A stretch of 64,000 nucleotides of DNA. It comes from CAVTND01 sp963735955. Its GTDB lineage: Bacteria; Pseudomonadota; Gammaproteobacteria; Burkholderiales; Burkholderiaceae_F. The stretch spans positions 425,436 through 489,435 of the forward strand of contig CAVTND010000012.1 in assembly GCA_963735955.1 (NCBI GenBank). Reading direction: 5' to 3'. The notes beneath the pieces were generated by a model. That model was not told where the DNA came from and did no database searches. It saw only the letters and a program-made list of their open reading frames with translations. The translations under genes were made by a program, and so were the position numbers. This document shows positions 1 through 8,620 of the stretch, one piece after another. Each line of letters starts with the position of its first letter. Positions within the stretch are counted from its first letter, which is position 1.

Positions 1-198
1 GATCGACTCGACATGGATGTTGTTGCCACGCATTCGCAACGTGATCTCAGCGCGTTGACGAACCTTTTCCACGGTCAATTGCACACTGGCATTCAGCACC
101 TGGTCGAAGTGTCGTTCAACACGAATCAGCTTGCCTGCGACGTAGTCCCGCAGTGCCGGTGTTACCTCGACGTGATTGCCGTGTATCAACAGGTTCAT
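1..198 (-). CDS. hpf: Ribosome hibernation-promoting factor (5' part only)
   Basis: The reverse strand opens with ATG at 198-196 and reads without a stop to the window edge, giving 66 residues that begin MNLLIHGNHVEVTPALRDYV. This matches the N-terminus of HPF/YfiA-type proteins, including the early beta-strand and the stretch ending in VEKVRQRAEITLRM. The family binds the 30S subunit in stationary phase and promotes inactive 100S ribosomes. The gene follows rpoN by about 50 nt, the order seen in many proteobacteria (rpoN-hpf-ptsN). The C-terminus lies outside the window, so long and short HPF cannot be told apart. Confidence 0.9.
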   Translation of the reverse strand, partial: MNLLIHGNHVEVTPALRDYVAGKLIRVERHFDQVLNASVQLTVEKVRQRAEITLRMRGNNIHVESI

Positions 199-250
199 GC
201 AACCCCCTTGTGTGGGCATCAAATTTGGACCGCGCGTTGAATCGCGGCGG

Positions 251-1714
251 TTACAGGGATTTGCGCATCGCTACTGGCGGGATCTTGAGTGCCTCGCGGT
301 ACTTAGCGACGGTGCGCCGCGCAACCACGAAGCCCTGCTCGCCCAGCAGTTCCGCGAGCTTGCTGTCGGAGATCGGATTGCAGGTGTTTTCAGCTCCTAT
401 CAGTTGCTTGATCAGAGCGCGGATTGCGGTCGAAGATGCCGCGCCACCGGCCTCGGTCGCCACATGGCTGCCGAAGAAATACTTGAGCTCGTACACGCCG
501 AGTGGCGTGGCCATGTACTTGTTCGCAGTCACCCGCGAAATGGTTGACTCGTGCAAGCTGACGGTATCGGCGATCTCGCGCAGCACCAACGGCCGCATCG
601 CGACTTCGCCATGCGTGAAGAAATTGTGCTGACGGTCGACGATGGCCTGTGCCACGCGCAGGATGGTCTCGAAGCGCTGCTGAATGTTGCGAATCAGCCA
701 CCGGGCTTCCTGAATGCGAGTTGTCCACTGCCCTCGTTGCGCGGGGTCGGCGCCACGCCCCCGCTCCTTCTTCAGAATGTCCGCATAGTGCTGGTTCACC
801 CGCAATCGCGGCATCACGTCGGCATTCAGTACCGCGGTCCAGCGCTGGCCAATCCGACGAACCACAACGTCGGGAACCACGTAATCGGCCCGCGTTTCGC
901 CAAAGGCTACACCGGGGAAGGGGTTCAGTGTCCGAATCAGGTTGTGCGCCGCACGCAATTCGTTGTCGTCGCAGCCAAGTAGGCGCTTCAGCTTGAGAAA
1001 ATCGCGTCCCGCAAGCAACGGCAAGTGTTCGCTCACTATGCGCTTTGCCAACGACAGGCCGGGTCGCGAGCCACTGCGGCCAATAGCGTCCAGCTGCAGG
1101 GCCAGGCATTCGGCAGCGCTACGCGCTCCAACCCCGGGCGGATCAAAACTTTGCAACAGGCGCAGCGCAGAATGCAATTCGTCGGCGTGGATCTCCGTGC
1201 TTTCGGGAAACAAGGCTGCAAGTTCGCTGAACGACTGGTGCAGGTAGCCATCGTCATCGAGTGCTTCGATCAGCATCTGCACCAGGCCCCGGTCGCGCGG
1301 CGAGGCCTGGGTACAGGCGAGCTGGCTTCGAAGATGCTCACGCAGGTTCGGTGCTGTGGCGGCCCAGTCCCCCGGACTGGTGTCATCCTCATCGTCGGCC
1401 CGGGCGTCGCGCCGACCCCAGTCGACCAGGGAGTCACCGTTGACTTCGACATTCACCTCGGATTCCGACTGTCCCGCCGTTTCGGTCCGCGCCTCGTCGG
1501 CGCGCACCTCGATCCGCTCGATCGATCCGTCTGGCCGCACGCGCAGCGTCGCGGCATTGGGTTCGTCCTCACGTTCGAGCAAGGGATTGTCGGCCAGGGC
1601 CTGCTCGATCTCCTGGTTGAGCTCGAGCGCCGACAGCTGCAGCAGTCGGATCGACTGCTGCAGCTGAGGCGTCATCGCCAGATGCTGCGAGAGGCGGAGT
1701 TGAAGGCTGACCAT
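251..1714 (-). CDS. rpoN: RNA polymerase sigma-54 factor
   Basis: A 487-residue protein of usual RpoN length. The N-terminal glutamine-rich region I (LRLSQHLAMTPQLQQSIRLL) contacts activators. An acidic linker follows, then the core-binding region, and near the C-terminus lies the RpoN box ARRTVAKYREAL that reads the -24 promoter element. Sigma-54 directs RNA polymerase to GG-N10-GC promoters that need an AAA+ activator. It lies 141 nt downstream of lptB in the same orientation, the classic kds-lpt-rpoN-hpf layout. A good sigma-54-type promoter is present elsewhere in the window (27,413). No frameshift is seen. Confidence 0.97.
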   Translation of the reverse strand: MVSLQLRLSQHLAMTPQLQQSIRLLQLSALELNQEIEQALADNPLLEREDEPNAATLRVRPDGSIERIEVRADEARTETAGQSESEVNVEVNGDSLVDWGRRDARADDEDDTSPGDWAATAPNLREHLRSQLACTQASPRDRGLVQMLIEALDDDGYLHQSFSELAALFPESTEIHADELHSALRLLQSFDPPGVGARSAAECLALQLDAIGRSGSRPGLSLAKRIVSEHLPLLAGRDFLKLKRLLGCDDNELRAAHNLIRTLNPFPGVAFGETRADYVVPDVVVRRIGQRWTAVLNADVMPRLRVNQHYADILKKERGRGADPAQRGQWTTRIQEARWLIRNIQQRFETILRVAQAIVDRQHNFFTHGEVAMRPLVLREIADTVSLHESTISRVTANKYMATPLGVYELKYFFGSHVATEAGGAASSTAIRALIKQLIGAENTCNPISDSKLAELLGEQGFVVARRTVAKYREALKIPPVAMRKSL

Positions 1715-1855
1715 CAGAGTTGTGAGGGCGGTGCGAGGCTCCGGCGTCCTAATCGGCGCCTGCGAGTGCTAACGGGGTGCAGCGCTTTCCGCAGTAGTGG
1801 TCCGTGCGTGCTGCACGGAATCCGGCGAGATTGAAGATGTCATCGGCAATTGCAG

Positions 1856-2653
1856 CTACATCCTGAAATGCTCACCGAGATAGACGCGGCGGACTGTCTC
1901 GTTGTCGACGATCTCGTCAGGGCGACCGGCGGCCAGCACCACTCCCTCATTGATGATGTAGGCGTGGTCGCAAATGCCCAGCGTTTCACGCACGTTGTGG
2001 TCGGTGATCAGTACGCCGATGCCGCGATCCTTCAGGAAACGCACGATGCGCTGGATTTCAAGCACGGCAATCGGATCAACGCCGGCGAACGGCTCATCGA
2101 GCAGGATGAAGCGCGGCCGTGCCGCCAGGGCACGCGCGATTTCGACGCGCCGGCGTTCCCCGCCCGACAAGGACAGCGCGGTGTTCGTGCGCAGGTGGGA
2201 AATCTGCAGGTCATCCAGCAGCTGATCGAGCCGGGTTTCAATCGCCTGGCGTGCAAGCGGTTGTCCGCGCTCGTCCAGTTGGAGTTCGAGAACCGCGCGG
2301 ACATTCTCCTCGACCGTCAGCTTGCGGAACACCGACGCTTCCTGCGGCAGATACGAGAGTCCCATGCGCGCGCGCCGGTGGATCGGCAAGTGATCGATCG
2401 ACTCGCCGTCGAGCTTGATGTCGCCGGCGTCGAGCGGTACCAGGCCGACGACCATGTAGAAGCAAGTGGTCTTGCCTGCGCCGTTCGGGCCGAGGAGTCC
2501 GACCACTTCCCCGCTCTCGACGATCAGGGAAACGTCCTTGACAACGGTCCGGCTGCCATAGCGCTTCTGCAGCTTTTCGACGGTCAATCGGCTCTGGCCG
2601 GACGGTGCCCGCACTGCGACCGCATCACCGTCGGGACGTGCGTCATTCGGCAC
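1856..2653 (-). CDS. lptB: LPS export ABC transporter ATPase
   Basis: A 265-residue cytoplasmic ABC ATPase that powers extraction of lipopolysaccharide from the inner membrane through LptB2FGC. Walker A is GPNGAGKTT (about residue 55), the signature is LSLSGGERRRVEIARAL, and Walker B is RFILLDEPFAGVD followed by the switch histidine in ITDHN. The N-terminus carries about 20 extra residues before the conserved LTVEKLQKRYG, so a later start is possible. It overlaps the end of lptA by 11 nt, which suggests translational coupling. lptF and lptG are not in the window, as is usual. Confidence 0.96.
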   Translation of the reverse strand: MPNDARPDGDAVAVRAPSGQSRLTVEKLQKRYGSRTVVKDVSLIVESGEVVGLLGPNGAGKTTCFYMVVGLVPLDAGDIKLDGESIDHLPIHRRARMGLSYLPQEASVFRKLTVEENVRAVLELQLDERGQPLARQAIETRLDQLLDDLQISHLRTNTALSLSGGERRRVEIARALAARPRFILLDEPFAGVDPIAVLEIQRIVRFLKDRGIGVLITDHNVRETLGICDHAYIINEGVVLAAGRPDEIVDNETVRRVYLGEHFRM

Positions 2654-3254
2654 GGGGCGCCTTGATTTCAGTCGCAGGTTTCAGCGGCGCAGGCGAGCCG
2701 GCCGCGGGCGGAGTTTGCGAACGCGGCGCAATCGTGCCGCGTACCCGGCCGTCCGGATTGTTCGCATCCACCGAAGGCTTGCCACCCGTCACGAAGTACT
2801 TCGCATTGCGCTGGTCATAGGTGATCGCATCGCCCCGCAACTCGTCGCGCTGCACGTCGTTTTCAAGCAGGCGCACGCGCGCGCGGGTTACCAGCTTCAC
2901 GGTTTCGGTTTTCTCGTCGTATTCGATGCGCTCGGCGTAGCCTTCGACATACTCTTCGGTGCCCGGCTTGTTGGCGTCGCGGCGCTGGCGAAACGTGGCG
3001 AGCTTGCCGGGCGCCGCCTGGATCGCGCCGCTCTGATATCCGTCTCGGTCCTTGCGAATCGTCACCCGCTCGCCCGTGGTGCGCATCGTTCCCTTGACCA
3101 GGACAACGTCGCCGACCAGCTCGCACACCTGCTTGAGATCGTCACACTCCCCACGGTTTGCTTCATAGTTGAGCGGCTTGTCGCGGTCGGCCGTCTCGGC
3201 CCGCGCGATGACCGCGCAGCCAAGCAGCAGGAGAAAGATCGTGGCGTGCTTCAT
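2643..3254 (-). CDS. lptA: LPS transport periplasmic protein LptA
   Basis: A 203-residue protein with a cleavable signal peptide (MKHATIFLLLLGCAVIARAE) followed by an OstA/LptA beta-jellyroll domain (from RDKPLNYEANRGECDD to about residue 150). LptA oligomerises into the periplasmic bridge that carries lipopolysaccharide to the outer membrane. The C-terminal tail is rich in Pro, Ala and Lys and looks disordered. Its start overlaps the lptC stop by 4 nt (ATGA) and its end overlaps lptB, so the three genes form a tight unit. The length slightly exceeds the E. coli protein because of the tail. Confidence 0.93.
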   Translation of the reverse strand: MKHATIFLLLLGCAVIARAETADRDKPLNYEANRGECDDLKQVCELVGDVVLVKGTMRTTGERVTIRKDRDGYQSGAIQAAPGKLATFRQRRDANKPGTEEYVEGYAERIEYDEKTETVKLVTRARVRLLENDVQRDELRGDAITYDQRNAKYFVTGGKPSVDANNPDGRVRGTIAPRSQTPPAAGSPAPLKPATEIKAPRAE

Positions 3255-3841
3255 GGTTTGCCAGCCATGGTCGCGGCAGGCTCGACCGTTCCGCGGACCT
3301 GTTTGCGGAACTTCACGACCCGGCTCAAGTGGTCGTAGTCCATGCCGATGGCGGCGACCCGGTTGCCGCCACGCTCAATTTCGATCGGCGCATCGGTCCA
3401 GAATTTCTCGGTGTCGGGCTCGACCAGCAGGACCTGCGTCCTCATTTTCATCGGCGGCTCGCCGTCGGCGCCGGATTGGCGCGTCACGATCACATCGCCA
3501 GTCATGGTCACCAGTTCTCCACCCTTGTCAACGCGAGCGCGCTGTGATCTGGCCTCGATCTGCGGCTGGTCAGGTCGGACGCTGAGCAGCCGCGGCTTGG
3601 TGACCTCGACCCGGTCGTCACTGGGATAGTGGCTCAGGGATTCGGCATACAGCTTGTTGGTGGCGCGCCCAGTCGCGTCAAACTGCGTCATGGTGGCGCG
3701 ATCGACGACGAAGTCCGGACCTTCGCGTGAAACCGGCACCGCGGCGTCGCCAAAGCGAATGACCTGCGAGTACCAATAGCTCGCGCCGGCCAGCGCCGCC
3801 AGCAGGAGGATCGCAATGATGGCGGTGATGCGATCACGCAT
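3251..3841 (-). CDS. lptC: LPS export protein LptC
   Basis: I chose the ATG at 3841, giving 196 residues that start MRDRITAIIAILLLAALAGA. This places a single N-terminal membrane anchor at the very start, as in LptC; an in-frame start at 3919 would add 26 polar residues. The rest is a periplasmic LptC/OstA-like fold that receives lipopolysaccharide from LptB2FG and hands it to LptA. The match rests on position between kdsC and lptA and on the anchor plus beta-rich domain, because LptC sequences diverge strongly. Confidence 0.9.
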   Translation of the reverse strand: MRDRITAIIAILLLAALAGASYWYSQVIRFGDAAVPVSREGPDFVVDRATMTQFDATGRATNKLYAESLSHYPSDDRVEVTKPRLLSVRPDQPQIEARSQRARVDKGGELVTMTGDVIVTRQSGADGEPPMKMRTQVLLVEPDTEKFWTDAPIEIERGGNRVAAIGMDYDHLSRVVKFRKQVRGTVEPAATMAGKP

Positions 3842-3967
3842 CGGCAAGCCTGTTCGCGCGCCAGCCGTTGTTTCGACTCCCTGCGTGCCGCGCCCGGATT
3901 CTTGCGCCGACTCGCGCAAACTTGCATCGGATTGGCTCGCGCAGGGGCGGCGCAGGGCGCAGACGTC

Positions 3968-4483
3968 TCATCCCTGCACCATCGAGGTCAGGTCGACGCC
4001 CTTGGCGTGCAGGACGAAATCGGCGATCGCGCGAACCGCCGCGTGGCCGCCAGGGAATGGAGCGATCCAGTGCGCAGCCGCCTTGACCTCCTCACGCGCG
4101 TCGGCAACCGTGGCCGCGAAACCGGCCATGCGCAACACCGGAAGATCCGGCAGGTCGTCGCCGACAAAGCCCGCCTGCTCGGCGCTCAGTCCCGACTCTG
4201 TCAGCAGCGCGCCAAAGGCGGCCGCCTTGTCGGTGGCTCCCTGTACGGCGCGCGGGATGCCCAGTTCGCGCGCACGCAAAGCAACGATTTCGCTGCGCCG
4301 CGCGGACAGCAGCGCGATATCGACGCCCCTGGCGAGCAGCATCCTGATGCCGTGGCCGTCACGCACGTCGAACACCTTGAGCGCCTCACCCTGGGCCCCG
4401 TAGTAGAGCCGCCCGTCCGTCATCACGCCGTCAACATCGAACACCATCAGGCTGACGTGCGCCGCGCGCTGCCGGGGCGTCAT
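3968..4483 (-). CDS. kdsC: 3-deoxy-D-manno-octulosonate 8-phosphate phosphatase
   Basis: A 171-residue HAD-family phosphatase that removes phosphate from Kdo-8-phosphate in lipid A/core synthesis. HAD motif I is FDVDGVMTDG (about residues 14-23), with nucleophile and acid/base aspartates; motif IV is FVGDDLPDLPVL. It lacks a cap domain, as expected for the tetrameric KdsC group. The start codon overlaps the kdsD stop by one nucleotide, so kdsD and kdsC are likely translated together. About 126 nt separate it from the chosen lptC start. Confidence 0.95.
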   Translation of the reverse strand: MTPRQRAAHVSLMVFDVDGVMTDGRLYYGAQGEALKVFDVRDGHGIRMLLARGVDIALLSARRSEIVALRARELGIPRAVQGATDKAAAFGALLTESGLSAEQAGFVGDDLPDLPVLRMAGFAATVADAREEVKAAAHWIAPFPGGHAAVRAIADFVLHAKGVDLTSMVQG

Positions 4484-5475
4484 CAGATGACCTTGGCGGC
4501 CAGCAGGTCAGGCATGCTGACGGCGCCGACCAGTTGCCCGCTCTTGTCCACCACCAGCAGCACATTTTTTCGCCGTTCGTCCATCAGGCGAGCAGCTTCG
4601 GCCGCCAGCACATCGGACGCTATGGTCTGCGGCGTCTTCGTCATCACATCGGCGAGCTGCAGTGGACGCACATCGCCGACCCGCTCGAGCAGCCGCCGCA
4701 GATCGCCATCGGTGAAAATTCCCACCAGGCGCTCACCGTCGAGCACGGCGGTCACGCCGATCTGCTTGCGCGTAATTTCATGCAATGCATCCATGACCGT
4801 GGCGGTCAAAGCGACACTCGGAACCTGGTCGCCGGTGCGCATGACGTCGGACACGCGAGTCAGGAGCTTGCGTCCGAGCGCGCCAGCCGGGTGGGAGCGC
4901 GCAAAGTCGGCCGGACCGAAGCCGCGCGCATCCAGGCAGGCAACGGCCAGTGCGTCGCCCATGACCAGCATCGCGGTGGTCGACGAGGTCGGCGCCAGAT
5001 TCATCGGACAGGCTTCCTTGTCGACGTGCACATCGAGATGCACGTCTGCCAGCTTTGCGAGCGACGAAGCGGGATTGCCCGTCAATGCGATCAGGGGCGT
5101 ACCCTCGCGCTTGGCAATCGGCACCATCATCAGCAGTTCATCGCCCTCGCCCGAATAGGACAGCGCGAGCAGCACGTCCTGGCGCGTCACCATGCCGAGA
5201 TCGCCGTGAGCGGCTTCGCCGGCGTGGACAAACATGGCCGGCGTCCCGGTCGAGGCGAGGGTGGCGGCGATCTTGCGACCGATGTGCCCGCTCTTGCCCA
5301 CGCCGCTGACGACAATCCGGCCGCGGCAGGCGAGCAACAAATCAACTGCTGCTTCGAAGCTCTGGTCCAGACGCTGGCCCAGCTCGGCCACGGCCCGCGC
5401 TTCGATTTCGACGACTTCACGCGCCAGCGCGACAGCGCCGGTCGCTCGGCGCGGGGCGGTTTGAGGATGGGACAT
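4483..5475 (-). CDS. kdsD: Arabinose-5-phosphate isomerase
   Basis: A 330-residue protein starting MSHPQTAPRR at 5475; the longer upstream frame is not protein-like. It has an N-terminal SIS sugar-isomerase domain (RIVVSGVGKSGHIGRKIAATLASTGTP is the region; key part GVGKSGHIGRK) and two C-terminal CBS domains, the KdsD/KpsF layout. It converts ribulose-5-phosphate to arabinose-5-phosphate, the first step to Kdo. It heads the minus-strand LPS operon and is divergent from the antiporter gene, with 143 nt between that must hold both promoters. Confidence 0.95.
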   Translation of the reverse strand: MSHPQTAPRRATGAVALAREVVEIEARAVAELGQRLDQSFEAAVDLLLACRGRIVVSGVGKSGHIGRKIAATLASTGTPAMFVHAGEAAHGDLGMVTRQDVLLALSYSGEGDELLMMVPIAKREGTPLIALTGNPASSLAKLADVHLDVHVDKEACPMNLAPTSSTTAMLVMGDALAVACLDARGFGPADFARSHPAGALGRKLLTRVSDVMRTGDQVPSVALTATVMDALHEITRKQIGVTAVLDGERLVGIFTDGDLRRLLERVGDVRPLQLADVMTKTPQTIASDVLAAEAARLMDERRKNVLLVVDKSGQLVGAVSMPDLLAAKVI

Positions 5476-5618
5476 GCAGGCTGGGGTCTGTTGCGCGGGT
5501 AAAGCGCTTGCAACAAGGCTGCGGCGATAATACACCGGCATCCTTCGCTGGCATGGCCTTTGCTTGCCATGCTCCAGATCGCAATTTCCAGGCTTCACGA
5601 GCCAGGGCAAGGGCTTTC

Positions 5619-7598
5619 ATGACCGGACTCGAATCGACTCTGCTGCTGCTGGCCGCGACCGTGGCCGGCGTAGTCGTGTTCCGCCTCATGTCATTGCCGC
5701 CCCTGCTGGCCTATCTCGTGGTCGGCATCCTGATCGGACCGCACGCGCTCGGTCTGATCGCTGATACCAAGGAAGCGCGCTATCTCGCCGAGTTTGGCGT
5801 GGTGTTCCTGATGTTCTCGATCGGGCTCGAGTTCTCGCTCGCCCGGCTCAAGTCAATGCGCGGCCTCGTCATCGGCCTGGGAGGAGCGCAGGTCGTGCTG
5901 ACCATCCTGTTGACTTTGGCGGCAGGCTGGGTGGCAGGCAAGTGGCTGAATCTCGGCCTGGCGGGCGCCTTTGCCCTTGGCTCCGCGCTCGCGATGTCGT
6001 CGACTGCGATCGTGATGAAACTGCTGTCGGAACGCGTGCAGCTCGATACCGAACACGGCAAGCGGATCGTCGGTGTGTTGCTATTCCAGGACCTCGCCGT
6101 CGTACCGCTGCTGATCGTGATCCCGGCGCTCGGCGCGGAGCCGGGTGAGATGGCGCAGAAGCTGGGACTTGCGATCCTGAAGGCGGCGTTTCTGCTGACG
6201 CTGCTGCTGGCCGGCGGGCAACTGGTACTGCGCTGGTGGCTGCGCATCGTGGCGCGACGCAAATCGCACGAGCTGTTCACGCTCAATGTGCTTCTGGTCA
6301 CTCTGGGGCTGGCCTGGCTAACGGAAATTGCCGGGCTGTCGCTCGCACTCGGCGCCTTCGTCGCTGGCATGCTGATCTCGGAAACAGAATTCCGACATCA
6401 GGTGGAGGAGGACATCAAACCGTTCCGCGATGTGCTGCTCGGTTTCTTCTTCATCACGATCGGCATGTTGCTCAACATGCAAGTTGTCGTCAGCCACTTC
6501 GGCTGGGTGCTGCTCGCACTGGTCGGCCCGGTGGCATTCAAGTTCGCTCTGATCTACGGCCTGGCGCGCGCGTTTCGAGCGGCTCCCGGCACGGCCATCC
6601 GCGCAGCGCTGGTGCTGGCGACCGCCGGCGAGTTCGGCTTTGTCTTGCTTGGACTGGCGGGGCAGGCGCGCATGCTCGACCCGACGCTGCTGCAGGTCGT
6701 GCTGGCTGCGATGCTGCTGTCCATGCTTGCTGCCCCCTTCCTGGTCGAGCACAGTGATCGAATTGCGTTGCGCTTCTCTGCCAGCGAGTGGTTGCAGAAA
6801 TCTCTTGAGATCGCGCAGATTGCCCAGCGCTCGATTGCTACCGACCGGCACGTCGTCATCTGCGGTTTTGGCCGCAGCGGCCAGCACTTGGCCAAGATGC
6901 TGGAGCAGGAAGGAATTTCCTACGTCGCACTGGAACTTGATCCCGACCTGGTACGAGAAGCCGCGGCGGCCGGCGACTCCGTCGTCTTTGGCGACGCGGC
7001 GCGCCGTGAAACCCTGGTGGCGGCGGGCATCGCGCGCGCCGCGGCGCTGGTGATCACGCATGCGGACACAGCGTCGGCCCTGAAGGTGATGCACAACGCC
7101 CTTGAGCTGAAGCCCGGTCTGGCAGTCATAGTCCGCACCCAGGACGATCACGACCTCGACAAGCTGCAGAAGGCGGGCGCCACCGAAGTGGTGCCGGAGG
7201 TGCTCGAAGGCAGCCTGATGCTGGGGTCCCACGCGCTGGTGCTGCTCGGTGTTCCGCTCGCGCGTGTGGTCAAGCGCGTGCGCGAGGCACGCGACCAGCG
7301 CTACCGGCTGTTGCGCGGCTACTTTCATGGCGCGGTCGAGGACGATGACGCGCTCGAGGACCAGGGGCATGAACGGCTGCACTCCGTCACGATCGAGGTC
7401 GGCGCGGTTTCGGCCGGCCAGCGGCTCGGCGATCTGGCCCTCGAAGCGATCGGTACTGCGGTCACGTCCGTACGCAGACGTGGCATACGCGGCGCCGATC
7501 CCAGCCCGGACATGCGGCTCGCGATTGGTGATGTGGTCGTTCTGCGCGGCTTGCCCGACGCGATTGAGTTGGCTGAGCAGCGACTGCTGGAGAAATAG
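5619..7598 (+). CDS. KefB/KefC-like monovalent cation:proton antiporter (CPA2)
   Basis: The start MTGLESTLLLLAATVAGVVV at 5619 is chosen because the upstream extension is not conserved-looking and lies in the divergent promoter region. The 659-residue protein has about 12 membrane segments of the Na/H exchanger fold, including VFLMFSIGLEFS and VGVLLFQDLAVVPLL. A cytoplasmic TrkA-N Rossmann domain follows (HVVICGFGRSGQHLAKML) with NAD-binding glycines, then a TrkA-C domain. Such proteins mediate gated K+ efflux or Na+/H+ exchange. No KefF/KefG ancillary gene is adjacent, so regulation by glutathione adducts cannot be inferred. Confidence 0.88.
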   Translation: MTGLESTLLLLAATVAGVVVFRLMSLPPLLAYLVVGILIGPHALGLIADTKEARYLAEFGVVFLMFSIGLEFSLARLKSMRGLVIGLGGAQVVLTILLTLAAGWVAGKWLNLGLAGAFALGSALAMSSTAIVMKLLSERVQLDTEHGKRIVGVLLFQDLAVVPLLIVIPALGAEPGEMAQKLGLAILKAAFLLTLLLAGGQLVLRWWLRIVARRKSHELFTLNVLLVTLGLAWLTEIAGLSLALGAFVAGMLISETEFRHQVEEDIKPFRDVLLGFFFITIGMLLNMQVVVSHFGWVLLALVGPVAFKFALIYGLARAFRAAPGTAIRAALVLATAGEFGFVLLGLAGQARMLDPTLLQVVLAAMLLSMLAAPFLVEHSDRIALRFSASEWLQKSLEIAQIAQRSIATDRHVVICGFGRSGQHLAKMLEQEGISYVALELDPDLVREAAAAGDSVVFGDAARRETLVAAGIARAAALVITHADTASALKVMHNALELKPGLAVIVRTQDDHDLDKLQKAGATEVVPEVLEGSLMLGSHALVLLGVPLARVVKRVREARDQRYRLLRGYFHGAVEDDDALEDQGHERLHSVTIEVGAVSAGQRLGDLALEAIGTAVTSVRRRGIRGADPSPDMRLAIGDVVVLRGLPDAIELAEQRLLEK

Positions 7599-7624
7599 GA
7601 TCGAATTGAATTGGATCGACTGGC

Positions 7625-8620
7625 TCAACTTTCTCCGTAGAAGTCGCGCACCCATTGAACCGTGCGCGGCAGTCCTTCATCGATCGTGGTGTGCGGTTCC
7701 CAGCCGAACTCGTTTCGCATCGGATCAATGTCCGCGCAGGTCATCGTCACATCACCCGGTTGCATGGGCAACATGCGTAACGCCGGCGCGCGTCCGGTCG
7801 CCCGGGACAGCACCTCTATGAAGCGCATCAGCGGCTCGGGCCGGTGGTTGCCGATGTTGATGATCCGGTGCGGGGCCGCACCGCGCTTTCCGGACGGCAC
7901 CTTGGGTGGCACATCCAGCACGCGCAGCACGGCATCGACCGCATCGTCGATGAAGGTGAAGTCACGCTGCGGCTCGCCGTGACCATAGACATCAATTGTT
8001 TCGCCCGCCAGCAGCGCGCGCGTGAACTTGACTGGCGCCATGTCGGGGCGCCCCCAGGGTCCGTAGACCGTGAAGAAGCGCAGCGCGCTCGCCGGAATAC
8101 CGAACTGCAGCGAATACACCAGGGCCATCAACTCGTCAGCACGCTTGGTCGCTGCGTAGAGGCTGATCGGCGCATCGACCGGATCCTCGGCACGGAAAGG
8201 TGTGCGCGTGCTGTTGCCGTAGACGCTCGACGATGAGGCGTAGGCAAGGTGCCCGACCTGGTGGTGGCGGCATGCTTCGAGCAGATTGACAAAGGCCACC
8301 AGATTGCTTTGCACGTAGGCGTTCGGATCCTCGAACGAGTAGCGCACACCCGCTTGCGCGGCAAGGTGCACGACCTGGCGAATCTCGTGGAGCTCGAACA
8401 GTCGATCGACTGATTCACGGTCGGCCAGCTCGGTCCGCTCGAAAGTCCACCCAGCGACGCCCTCGAGCTGGGCCAGTCGGGCTTTCTTCAATATCGGGTC
8501 GTAGTACGCATTCAGGTTGTCCACTCCGAGCACGGTCTGGCCGCGTGCAGCGAGAGCCCGCGCAACGTGCATGCCGATGAATCCAGCGGCCCCGGTGACC
8601 AGAATCTTTCCGTGCATCAT
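7625..8620 (-). CDS. UDP-glucuronate 4-epimerase-type NAD-dependent epimerase
   Basis: A 331-residue extended short-chain dehydrogenase. It starts MMHGKILVTGAAGFIGMHVA with the GxxGxxG NAD motif and has the catalytic Ser in YASSSSVYG and the YAATK Tyr/Lys pair near residue 150. Family features such as NLNAYYDPILK, the GVRYSFEDP stretch and FFTVYGPWGRPDM are typical of enzymes converting UDP-glucuronate to UDP-galacturonate for surface polysaccharides. Its ATG overlaps the uvrA stop by one nucleotide, so it is probably co-transcribed with and translationally coupled to uvrA, an unrelated DNA repair gene. Specificity is inferred from motifs. Confidence 0.87.
   Translation of the reverse strand: MMHGKILVTGAAGFIGMHVARALAARGQTVLGVDNLNAYYDPILKKARLAQLEGVAGWTFERTELADRESVDRLFELHEIRQVVHLAAQAGVRYSFEDPNAYVQSNLVAFVNLLEACRHHQVGHLAYASSSSVYGNSTRTPFRAEDPVDAPISLYAATKRADELMALVYSLQFGIPASALRFFTVYGPWGRPDMAPVKFTRALLAGETIDVYGHGEPQRDFTFIDDAVDAVLRVLDVPPKVPSGKRGAAPHRIINIGNHRPEPLMRFIEVLSRATGRAPALRMLPMQPGDVTMTCADIDPMRNEFGWEPHTTIDEGLPRTVQWVRDFYGES

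Noticed and set aside
3902..5158. Long plus-strand open frame opposite kdsC and kdsD
   Set aside because: It is an antisense shadow typical of high-GC coding DNA; the minus-strand genes carry all family motifs.
6318..7655. Long minus-strand open frame opposite the antiporter gene
   Set aside because: No motifs, rich in Arg/His/Gln, and opposite a clear KefB-like gene.
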